A DNA stretch of 64,000 bases, taken from Massariosphaeria phaeospora (Eukaryota > Ascomycota > Dothideomycetes > Pleosporales). The position numbers were made by a program, and so were the translations under genes. Below are positions 54,958 to 64,000 of the stretch, one piece after another. Numbering within the stretch: the first letter of the stretch is position 1; each line of letters opens with the position of its first letter. The DNA lies in NCBI GenBank assembly GCA_011032825.1, contig JAADJZ010000017.1, positions 744,001 to 808,000 of the forward strand. Direction: 5' to 3'. The notes beneath the pieces were generated by a model. It was not told the DNA's origin, made no database searches, and worked only from the letters and a program-made list of their open reading frames with translations.

Positions 54958-56993
54958 CTAACCAATCCACTCAAGATGCTCCTCGCCCGGAACATTGACC
55001 GTGAGTCCCGTGGTGTCGACCGTCGTCGGCTGCTTCTCCGCTGCATCTCGGACAAGCTCAACCAGGTACGCAGACGTTGCTAGCGCGAGCTCTCTACACT
55101 CACCCAGCGCATGTTCAATCAACTCTGCAGCGTCGCGGCCTGAGGCAGCGTCCACTCACTCTGAGGTATCCGGCAGCCACGACCGCCGATCCTGCAGCCG
55201 ATTCCAGGCCCATGCCGTGCCAACACCACACAGTAGTATAACAACGCAGGTTAATAGTAGGGTGTTCGCAGTGCCATCTCCGGTCTCTGAACAAGAGCAT
55301 TAGTACAGCATTGAAGCTCAAAGTTCAGCCTCGAGAGGTCGTTGGTGCTGGCCCTTTAGCCCCGTGTACCCCCACTCTTCATTACTCTGCACAGTCACTA
55401 TCTCACCATCAGCCATGCCTTGCCACCTGTCAACTATAAGCTTAGCGACGTTCTTGCCCGCCAGCGCGCTAGTTTCCATAGTGCTGATGAAGCTCTCAAT
55501 GCTGCTCGTGTACCACAGCCCGTCATCTAGACTAATTTCGTCAAATGTAACGCGCGGGTACTCGTAGGGATACGAGTGCCATGTCTTGTGGTGGATCCAG
55601 CTGATAGCGCCGTTGCGGCTGCCGTGTTCCGCTTCGTCGTCGGAGATGTACTTCCCCAGAATGTGCGATAGCAACTTCGCACCGGCAGGCTTCGGTGCGA
55701 AAATCTTGTATATGTTTTCGGGACTTGGGGCTCCGTGGGGATTCAGCCCGGTGCGGATAATGGAGATGCTCCAGAAGCCGGGGGTCCCGACGCCGTTCGG
55801 GTCGGAGCCGGTGTCTTCACCGTCCGGCAGGGTTGTGAGCACAAAATTGGGTACTTGTTTCCCAGCTTCCAGATTGAAGGCTTTGGGGTCCAGTCGGTGC
55901 GGTGAGGCAAAGAGGGTGACAAACATCTCGACGTATGGGATTTCGTCAGGCACATGCTCCGGGGCTGGATCGATTTCGATACTGGCGAACTGGAGAGGGG
56001 TAGCGAGAACCACATCGTCAAAACTCGATATTTCGCCCGACGAGGTAGTGAGGTTGTATGTGTTGTCCGATTGTTTAGATATCTTAGTGACCGATGTGTT
56101 GAGGTGTGTAGAAATGGAAGACGACGACTCGAGCATGCGGTCGAATATCTGATAGTTGCCGCCCGCGATGGACATGGCGCCGCTAGTAGCCATGCAAACC
56201 ATAGTCTCGAGACCGTGGATGAGCTTGAGATTCTGTGCGTAGTTGACCCGTGTGCTGTTTGGGTAGTCAGCGTCCGCTTCCGTCACATTGTACAACCATC
56301 ATACCTGGCCTGTATGATCTCGTGGGCAAACTTCTCGCCGATGCCATTCGCCGTCAAAAACTGCAAGCCCGTCATGGCCATCGTGTCGGCCAGCCCGACG
56401 TCGTGGACGACCTCGTTCAGGCTCTTCCACGGGAAGACCGGCTCGGCGTACATGGTGAGGAACTTCGCAACGGTGCTTTTCATCAAGCTATTTGTTTTGA
56501 TAGGCGCAAGTCCATATCTCCAAAGCAATTTAGCTTTCTGCCACCAACCGTCTTCATCGCTTGTCTTAACTAGGAATTGCTTCCCGTCCCACACGCCCAG
56601 CTCCGCCGCGCCTTCGGCCCTCGGTGCTCCCATCGAGGCGGTCGAGAGATCGAACTTCTCGGCGGCGTCAACGAGGATGCGGTTGACATCGACGAAGATG
56701 GAGGCGCCGAGCTCGACGGGCTGGGCGGGATCGGACCAAGCGTTGACCGTGGTGCAACGGCCGCCGACACGAGCGCCGCGCTCGAAGACGGAGATGTCGA
56801 CGGGGATGCCGGCAGCGTCTGCATTTTGTGAGAGAAAGTAGGCAGTGGAAGAGCCTCCAGCTCCGGCGCCAATAACGGCCACCCTCTTCGCAGCCACCTC
56901 TGGCTCGGCCAGGGCGCCGTTGCCTTTACCATTGCTGCCGCTGCGCAATGCGAAGGCGAGCTGCCCCAAAAGCGTGATACCGAGGGCCCGCAT
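54958..56993 (-). CDS. Prenylcysteine oxidase/lyase-like FAD enzyme with probable extra 3' exons
   Basis: Core exons are 56993..56305 and 56254..55407 or ..55318. These enzymes cleave the thioether of prenylcysteine to cysteine plus a prenyl aldehyde, in the lysosome/vacuole. After a short signal-like start (MRALGITLLGQLAFAL) comes the FAD motif VAVIGAGAGGSSTAYFLSQN, then FERGARVGGRCTTVNAW, FDLSTASMGAPRAEGAAELG, the family block QASTRVNYAQNLKLIHGLET, and METSALAGKNVAKLIVDRWQ. Without further splicing it stops at 55318 (541 aa). A GTGAGA donor at 55406 with acceptors at 55287 and 55094 adds exons 55286..55160 and 55093..54958 in phase (599 aa), coding a membrane helix LLLTCVVILLCGVGTAWAW and a tail. 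I give the longer model. Confidence 0.75.
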
Positions 56994-57583
56994 GTCGAAG
57001 TGTAGCCGGCAGTGTACTCGATGTAAATAACGAGAGATCCTCGAGCTGGAGACGCGAACAAGTGGAGAAGTCCAGGAAGCAAAGGCTCAGCCTGTATCTA
57101 TTTGACCTGGGGAGGCCGGAGCTGCTGGAAGGGAGTTGTGACGCGTGGCGCGGGGCGTAAATATTGGGCCCTTGCGCCGTTTTTGGTGATCAGTGCTCAG
57201 TACCCTTCAATAGGGGAGCATTTCTACAGGTTAATAGGCGAATCAATTGGCGTGCGTGAATAATGTCTACGAGTATTTTGAAGTTCCCTATTTCGGCTCT
57301 CAACGACCTCCAGGGCTGCTTCGTCTTCACACGACGCGTCGTCACGAGCAACAGACAATCGATATATGGAGTAGAATAATTTTTCAAACAAAGCAGAGAT
57401 TACCGTAATTATATATAACCCAATCCAGAACTCCGTGCTTGCTTTTCAATCCGGGTATACGCTAACTTCATGTCGTGAATCGTGAACCATTGACCGTACA
57501 AGCTTCATACCAAACAAATAAACCTAAGAAACCCTAACATACAACCTTCACCTTCCCGACTCAAAGACTAGCTTTTTCTGTAT
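56994..57583. other. Intergenic between two minus-strand genes
   Basis: Promoter of the prenylcysteine oxidase gene and 3' flank of the next gene. Nothing else seen. Confidence 0.5.
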
Positions 57584-58925
57584 TCAACCTGCCTCCCCAC
57601 CACCCCGTTTCAGGAACTTGAATAGGCCTTTCTTAGCTTTGGGCTTGGATTCCGTGGCCGGCAACAGATATCCATTGATCAAAGCTTCAGCGTTCAACCG
57701 CTCGGCTTCCGTGTAGTCCCACGGCTGGTTCCATCTGTTCTGGGGTATCTCCCCTAGTTTCGTGCTGGCCGACGCGATGGTATACATTGACGGAGTCACC
57801 TTGTCGATCCGGCGTTTGATGCCTGCTTCTTTTTCTTTGGTTAGTCTGGACGTCTTTGCCGGGTCCGGGTCTTTAGGGACCAGCACTTCAGGAACGTGGA
57901 TCTTATTCGGGCGAGCTGGAGGCCTTACAGGTCGAGGTCCGTCGACTGAGTTGGCTTTTGATCGTCCAGGACTTGATTTTGCTTTTGGTGGCGGTGACTT
58001 AGGAACCGACAAGGGGTCCACTGCAGCATATTGCGGCAATGGTGATCCGGGAGGAGATGCATAGGGTGAGTTGTGCGCTGTGGATTGCGCCTTCGTCGAA
58101 CTGGAACTAGAACCGCTGGAGGACCCTTTCCGACCGGGCTTCGGTCTCACGACAACCAATTGGGGTTGATCTGAGCTTCTGATGGGCATGCGGGTGATTG
58201 TTGGACCATTGACCCGCGACCTAGAGTTACTTTGCCTTCTCTTGTCTGATGATGTCGCCCTGTGCTTCTGCACGGCGCTATTTCCGTCAATGTCTCCAGA
58301 ACAATATTGATGCTTGTTGCTCCCGCATTGTGCGCAACCACTAATGCGGTAGACGTGTAATTGCGACTGACTTAGACGCTGATATAGCTGGTTCATCGAG
58401 CTGATAGCCTCCACACGGGACGAATTGGACAGGTTGGTGAGCGACTTGTAGTCGAGATCGAGACGACTAGACTTTGAGTCGTGGTTCAAGAATGCCGATA
58501 TAATACCCACAAGTCCCGTGTTCAGCTTGATGAGAGTCTCAGCAAGGGAGGCATGAGCAATTGCTATAGGCAAGACGTGGTTAGCGCCATCTATATAGCT
58601 TCAAGGAAGAACCATGAAGCTATGTAGTTTGGGGAAACTCACCATCACCGTTCGCAAAGCGGTTGCCAGCCTTGCCATAATGTTGTTCATAGTTCGTCTG
58701 AAGGTCCATCGGACCTCTTCTAAGCGAGCTCGACAGCTGCAGCTCTGCGCTTGAAGATGAATCCGGAGGAGCAGCAGGTTTGTGGTGTTTGCGTTTCCGG
58801 CGGCGTTCGCGCAGTCGCTTGAAGATGTCCAGGCCGTTTGTGAAGGCGTGGATGAGGTTGTAAACACAACTCGAGACCTCGCCGTCACCAGCACCATTGC
58901 CATGCCTCTGTATCTTGCTCGCCAT
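57584..58925 (-). CDS. Hypothetical Ser/Pro-rich fungal protein
   Basis: Predicted 420 aa: exons 58925..58643 and 58563..57584. The N-terminal helical region (VYNLIHAFTNGLDIFKRLRE, RRRKRKHHK basic patch) is followed by SLAETLIKLNTGLVGIISAF and a C-x2-C..C group (GCAQCGSNKHQYC). The long middle is Ser/Pro-rich and disordered, with PxxP runs (KSPPPKAKSSPGRSK). A conserved-looking end, NRWNQPWDYTEAERLNAEAL, leads to KKGLFKFLKRGG. I do not recognise it by name, though the layout is typical of conserved Pezizomycotina hypotheticals. The nuclear-type basic stretch suggests nuclear location (inference). Confidence 0.75.
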
Positions 58926-59514
58926 CTTATTTTTGAGCGCGCACAAAAGGGAAATCCGAGCACTTAAACGAAAGAGCACCCGTTTGGAAGAGTCACCAAG
59001 TCCCAGGCTAGGCGGGGGCTCGTTGTTATCCGTTGTCCTCATCCCGCCCCGAGGCTTAGCCCATCGCCCGAGGCCCTGGTTCCTGCATCTGCTACTGGTG
59101 AGAGCATGCTGTGTTAACCTGGTACGACACGAGGGCGCCCATAGCCGCCGCGAGTGACTGTCTTGGAGCTCTTTTCGTCTGTGAGTGGTCGAGACCTTTC
59201 GTGAAGCCTCCGAGATCCTTGCCGAGGGCCGCCAATTACAGTCTAGCGTGAGGCTGTGACTCCTCGACTGGCTCCCCACACCTTCAACGTGCAGCACGAC
59301 GGGCCGCCCAACTTGAATCCTGTTGTGCATTACATGCATGGGACGCCAATTATGCACAGCCTGGATCGAATGCAATATATTCACACCAATGTCCCTTCGT
59401 TCAACCCAGCCGCGAGCCCCCAGCTCTCGTCCGGAGCGTGATCATACAATCAATTCCAAAAACGCCTCGCTATGCCATCATGTAGACCTCCAAACCCAGC
59501 CAAACTCGAATGCC
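58926..59514. other. Intergenic between two minus-strand genes
   Basis: Promoter of the preceding gene and 3' flank of HRD1. No gene seen. Confidence 0.5.
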
Positions 59515-61963
59515 CTACTGATCATCCTCTGCCTCTTCTACCGTAGCTGATCGTCTAGTCACGTTCTGAGCCTCCGTGCTGCTCCCCACGACCGCAGAAC
59601 TGGATCCCGAAGCTTCATTTGAACCCGGCGCATTGCCGAAGCTCCAGCTCGACTCAAGGGAGCTGGGCTCGGCAACCTTTGACGATGAGCCTGCAGCAGC
59701 ACTCGATGTATCCGGCGCAGCTGATGATAAAGGGTATGCTGAAGAAGATTCCGCCCGAGGTTGAGTGGTCGAATTTGACGAGGAAGGAGTAGGACGTGCC
59801 GATGCAGCCCCTGCCACGGATTGTATCTGCTCTGACCTTGTTGCAACTTGCCCGTCCTCGTTTCTTGTCCGTGGAGCAAGTGCCATCGGCCTCAACGTCC
59901 ATCCGTCAGGGAGCACTAACCCATTAGGCAAGCCAGCATCACCTTGTCTCAACACTGGGCCTCTAGCAAAATAAGCTTGTGGGACCATAGGGGCGCCCTG
60001 CTGAGGGTTCAGAGGGGTAATGGCCGGAAGTTCCTGACCAGTAGCACCTGTGAGACCCGATGCCTGCTGTAGTCGGTTGAGTTCTCCCAAAAGGGCGTGA
60101 ATGTATTGCAGTTGATCGTGCTGAGCATTTAGGTGGCGTAACGACTCGATGATGTTGTGCTGTATGCGCAAGATGTCTGATTGTATATCCGCGGGGTTGT
60201 GTGGGTGGGCTCCGGCAAAGGGGCCTGTAGGTAAAGTAAAGGATGCTGGTAACTGCTGTGTTGCGGGTGCGTTCTGAGTCTGATCCTGTTGTTGATTTTG
60301 GTCCTGATTTTGGTTTTGATTCTGGGCAAGTTGCTGGGCTAGGTTGGCGATCATATTGTTGTTGTTGTTTATGTTGTTTGCATTAGGATTTCCCTGCGGG
60401 TCCGGCAAGCGCAGATTTCCCAGCGCAATCCTAATCGGCCCAAAATTGTACACTCGCATGTTACCCGCGGGCCGATTCTGCTGATTCTGCTGATTCTGCT
60501 GGCCACGCTGTTGCCCCTGTTGCCCGGGTTGGCCTTGTTGCCCGTGGCCTAGATTACCTTGGAACATTTGGCCGAAGGCTCCTGGATTCCCTGGGTTCTG
60601 CTGATTCTGTTGGCCGTTGTTTGCTTGGTTGTTTTGGCGGTTGATTTGGGGCGCTTGTGAGAGTACCGGCCGTCGACATGTAGGGCAGACTTGTTGTCTC
60701 TCAAGCCAGCTTCGTAGACAACTAAAGTGTAGAATATGACCGCATGGAAGCTTCTTGGCCCTCTGCCTCTCGTCAACGCGACGTCCAGCTTGCGCATTCC
60801 CTGCACCAGGTTCGACCCAGGGCCGCATCTCCTCGCGACAAACGATGCAGGTATTCTCCCGTTCAAGCTCTTCGGCCGTGGCATCCGGATAACGGGCGTT
60901 CATGTCCCGGGTAGCGTTGCGGTACTGGATGAAGTCGTTGACTCGCTTGATGAAGGAGCGGACTGTCATGAACAAATCCCTCATGATATGGATGGGGAAG
61001 CCATAGAAGATCACGAGGATCACGAAGAATCCCAAATACATGACGGACTTGATGAAGTCGGTCGTGAGGTCCAGGTAGAACACCCATCGACCTTTCTCTT
61101 CCCAGCCAGGCACCTCGATCTCGTCTTCATCATCATCATCTTCGGCAGCTAGATCTGCGGTTGCTGCAGCTCCTTCCTGCTGTCGAGCGTGTTCCCGCTG
61201 TTCCCTTGCTAGTATGCGAGCGCCCGTCCGCTCCTGCTCTTGACGGCGTATAACGAGGAGCTCGACCAGCGTGAGTGTATATCGCAAGAACGTTGAACAC
61301 GAGGCGACGGCCAACAGGACGTACTCAAATCCAAACATGACCATGACACCGGGTCGCGAGTCTTGTAGTATAGAGTCCAAGCAGTACTGTAGCATGAAGA
61401 TGTCGAAGGCGATGGAAAGGAGCAGGGAGCTGGTGAGGCGCGCGTGGAAGAGACGAGGGTTCGCGGGCGGCTGCTGCTCCAAAAACTCGACTCGCCCTTC
61501 TCCTATCCAGTGCCACACCTTGCCCGCGAGGAGTGCGAGAAACATGACAAAGAACCACATGCCAATGTCATCTCTGAAGATGGTCATGGCCAGCGCCGTC
61601 TCGCTGAGGGCAAACCAGGCCTTGTCATAGAGTTGTTCGGTTTCGATAGGGCGGAGGGGACCGTAGAATAGACGCTGCAATCCATAGCCGATGCTCGCGG
61701 TGACTATAAGGCTTAGGTTGATGAGGAACTGGGCGCAATCAGCTTCGGGTTTCGTGTCAGCAGTTCAACGACTAACCAACAAAGAGCCGGTGCTCTGCGA
61801 GATGTGGACGGCCGCCGAATAGAAGTTGGGTCGCCCGTAGTATGCGCGCAAAAGCACGAGGTTGGCTAGGACGGCGGAGCTCTGCTTTCTATCAGTACAC
61901 GGTTGCGCGACTGCATCCTCGTGGGGACAGAATTACCGCGACGTAGATCTGTAGCCTGGTCAT
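59515..61963 (-). CDS. HRD1: HRD1, ER-membrane ERAD E3 ubiquitin ligase
   Basis: Predicted 781 aa: exons 61963..61937 (nine codons), 61881..61777 and 61728..59515. HRD1/synoviolin forms the retrotranslocation channel and E3 for misfolded ER proteins. Several transmembrane helices precede the RING (FLINLSLIVTASIGYGLQRL, MWFFVMFLALLAGKVWHWIG, LLLSIAFDIFMLQYCLDSI, FEYVLLAVASCSTFLRYTL, FIKSVMYLGFFVILVIFYGF). The RING-H2 at about 335-395 is NTCIVCREEM ... CGHILHFSCLRSWLERQQVC, then PTCRRP. A long acidic loop (EDDDDEDEIEVPGWEEKG) lies before the last helices. The cytosolic tail is Gln/Asn-rich and disordered. Confidence 0.92.
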
Positions 61964-62550
61964 GGCGGGCAGATGTCAAGTGCGCTCAAGAAAGAATGTC
62001 AAAGTCCATCCGGGGGTGTGAAGAGCCCCGCATAAAGCCAGATTCGCTGTGGTCTGACAGCGTTGCGGCGACGTCGACGGCTTCCAGGTGGACACGGTAG
62101 CGGCAACCGGCGGCCCGGGGGTGAAGCGGCACGTGACGGTGAGCGATGACGAATCCACGGGGAGGATGCCAAGCATCCGCCACTCCCGAGCAACACCGAG
62201 TTCTTCGTGTGCCGTCTGCTTTCCTCACCACACAGCCATTGTTCCAATTTACGCAGTAGGCATACGTGCTCAAGATGATATATATACCAAAGCTCTAATT
62301 GGCACTGGGGACTTTTCCTACTTCCTGCTTCAGATGAAAGGCACTACCCAAGAGGGCGGTATCTCACTACGTTACCACATCACTACATCAACACACACAC
62401 GGTCAATCATGTATGCACACCCTCGTCGGAGACACGCTCTTGCAACCCTCGCCACGGCCCAGGACGTCCTGGGCAACAAGACGGCACCAATGGTCGCCTC
62501 GTCACGCAGCCAAATCTCAGAAGCCTGTCAATTCAATCAAATTTGTCGAG
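61964..62550. other. HRD1 promoter and SDR 3' flank
   Basis: 587 bp without a supported gene; the plus-strand open frames are antisense or short. Confidence 0.5.
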
Positions 62551-63638
62551 CTACAGATCTTTCTGAAGCTTTTCTTTTACCCCAGCAAACTTGAGCTCCT
62601 CAAGTGTCTCGTCCCAGAGCCTTTCACCCATTTGGCGACCCTTATCCGTATACATTGTCTTTGGCCAGCTATGGTCCTGGTCAGCATTGGAACAGTGGAT
62701 AGCATTTGGGAACGAAGTCAGACTCACGCTCTGATGATCCAATCCGTCCATGATCCATGGCTCTCCTTTCCCAACACCAGAGATGAGTGCAGGTATATGC
62801 GAGACGCATCTTCAGTTCGACGTCCTATGAGACCCATGAAGGCGCCTAAAGCGATGTTCATGATCCGCGAGTTTACATCGCGGAAGAATGCTGTCCCCTT
62901 TGTAGCGCCAGGATCAGTGCAGTTGACGATGACTTCCTCTGCGTTGATCGTCCGAGCCAGCTTCGCTACGAACATCATGACCAGCAGCTTCGACAGGCCA
63001 TACTGGCCCAAGCCATCAAACTTGTCGGGTCGATCAAACGAGTCGAGAAGTCTTCCATCGCCAGGATCCTCCAAGCTGAGGCCAAGGCTAGCCCCAGAGT
63101 TGACGATGGACAGGCGACCAGACTCAGGCGACGAAGTGGTGGGTCTCAGTTTGGGCAAGAGAAGGAAGGAAAGCAGCGCAGTAGCAAGATAATTGACCTG
63201 GATCGTAACTTCGCGGCAGCCGCCCTCGTCGACGCGCTCGAACTTGAGTTTACCCAGGCCCGCATTGAGTACGGCGACGTGGAGTCGGTCAAGCTCGCGC
63301 TCAGCCCGCGCAGCAAAGGCTTGCACGGAGCGGAAGGACTCCATGTCGAGCTCCCACACTTCAATCCGGGCGTCCGGGAACTCGCGGAGGAGCGCGGCTG
63401 CGGCTGCCTCGCCCTTGTCCACTGAGCGTACGCCCATGATAACTAAGCTTGGCCGTAATCTTAAGAAGTTGCGGACGGCCTCGAAACCCAGACCAACGTT
63501 GGCCCCCGTCACCAACACCGTCTTCCCGGCGAGCTCAGTGCGGGGGGGAATCACCGGCACGCGAGAGAGCGTCTGCTTCCAGAAGTTGTGGAAGAAGGTG
63601 GCCTCGTATGAGGCTTGCTGTTTCAGTTGGGTAGACAT
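62551..63638 (-). CDS. Short-chain dehydrogenase/reductase
   Basis: Predicted 342 aa: exons 63638..62728 and 62668..62551. The NAD(P) motif is TGANVGLG in LAGKTVLVTGANVGLGFEAV; the NAG motif is AVLNAGLGKLKF; the catalytic Ser is in RLSIVNSGASLG; and YxxxK is QYGLSKLLVMM. The C-terminal exon (WPKTMYTDKGRQMGERLWDE, then TLEELKFAG) fits the retinol-dehydrogenase-like fungal SDRs. The substrate is unknown. The second exon was chosen because its acceptor restores phase and gives the usual SDR end; without it the protein would stop early. Confidence 0.85.
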
Positions 63639-64000
63639 GACGGGCGTCCAATTGGCTACAAGCCAGATACGCGTTTGGTTGAGCCGTGTGAGGGAACGTG
63701 ATGGAGAATAAGAGTGTAGAGGAGTGTAGCCGTGTTCTCCCGGTGGAGTGAAGTGCTGGTTGGTTGTAGGCGAGCGGGCGATGTACGGATGAAAGAAGAG
63801 TTATAGGTTTGGCTGCGGAAGGAAGGAGATATAAAACTTTCCCGCAAAGCCAAAATGTTCAGCGAGGAAGCCTCATTTGATTCAAGGGGATATAGAGGAG
63901 GGGACAGGAGTGGCAGGGGTTAAGATCCAGGGGATCTTGCGAAAGTAAGTATTCTCGGGCGAAAGATGCCATCGTGTACTTAGTCACATATGGGCAAGGC
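63639..64000. other. SDR promoter region at right edge
   Basis: 5' flank of the minus-strand SDR gene. No other gene seen before the window ends. Confidence 0.5.

Noticed and set aside
55158..55161. Apparent premature TGA in the small frame downstream of the prenylcysteine oxidase stop
   Set aside because: The TGA lies inside GTGAGT, a consensus donor. Splicing 55159..55094 removes it and keeps frame, so it is better read as an intron.
59576..61152. Several 60-140 codon plus-strand frames within HRD1
   Set aside because: Shadows of the HRD1 frame; the Gln/Asn-rich tail gives open antisense frames.
62413..63192. 259-codon plus-strand frame across the SDR gene
   Set aside because: It lies antisense to well-conserved SDR motifs; chance open frame.

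Overview
The window is nuclear DNA of a filamentous ascomycete (Pezizomycotina). The gene set and the BTB/F-box-rich accessory stretches suggest a Dothideomycete, but that class-level guess is inference. The evidence for a filamentous ascomycete is: genes split by many 45-75 bp introns with GTAAGT/GTGAGT donors and CTAG/CAG acceptors; about 20 genes in 64 kb on both strands; a split tRNA-Ser; and fungal families (HPC2, SDS23, DUF3431, DUF2434, fungal rhodopsin-like membrane protein, GH47, RNY1-type RNase T2). Exon limits were placed by hand from splice signals and checked for reading phase. They are predictions, not transcripts.

Layout. 1-15.3 kb is conserved housekeeping DNA: two poorly resolved hypothetical genes at the left edge, HPC2 (HIR histone-chaperone subunit), a divergent NOP56/CCT6 pair sharing a 270 bp promoter, and a large GH47 alpha-mannosidase with a repeat-bearing insertion. 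15.8-25.5 kb is an accessory island: a 96-bp dispersed repeat, several decayed coding regions, and four related BTB/POZ genes, of which two look intact, one is frameshifted and one is 5'-truncated beside a repeat copy. 25.6-36.3 kb returns to ordinary genes: a small hypothetical, an FAD monooxygenase divergent from a rhodopsin-like membrane protein, an F-box protein, a membrane/DUF3431 fusion, and UBP8. 36.8-38.3 kb is a second small island: tRNA-Ser(CGA) with a 12-nt intron, an inverted copy of the 96-bp repeat, and a decayed coiled-coil gene. 38.3-50.1 kb holds a hypothetical, a DUF2434 membrane protein, SDS23, a TOPORS-like RING protein, a Swiss-Army-Knife HAD protein and a secreted RNase T2. 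50.2-54.9 kb has no recognisable gene and is built largely of local tandem duplications. 55-64 kb holds a prenylcysteine oxidase-like gene with possible extra 3' exons, a Ser/Pro-rich hypothetical, HRD1 and a short-chain dehydrogenase.

Functional themes. Several proteins belong to ubiquitin control (UBP8, HRD1, TOPORS-like RING, F-box and BTB adaptors) or to secretory-pathway glycan and ERAD processing (GH47, HRD1), but they are scattered and show no operon-like arrangement. No CRISPR array, rRNA, complete transposon or obvious secondary-metabolite cluster was seen. The strongest candidates for something new are the 96-bp repeat family that brackets the BTB block, the decay of the genes between its copies, the layered tandem-duplication field at 51-54 kb, and three genes whose 3' ends or introns allow alternative protein products.
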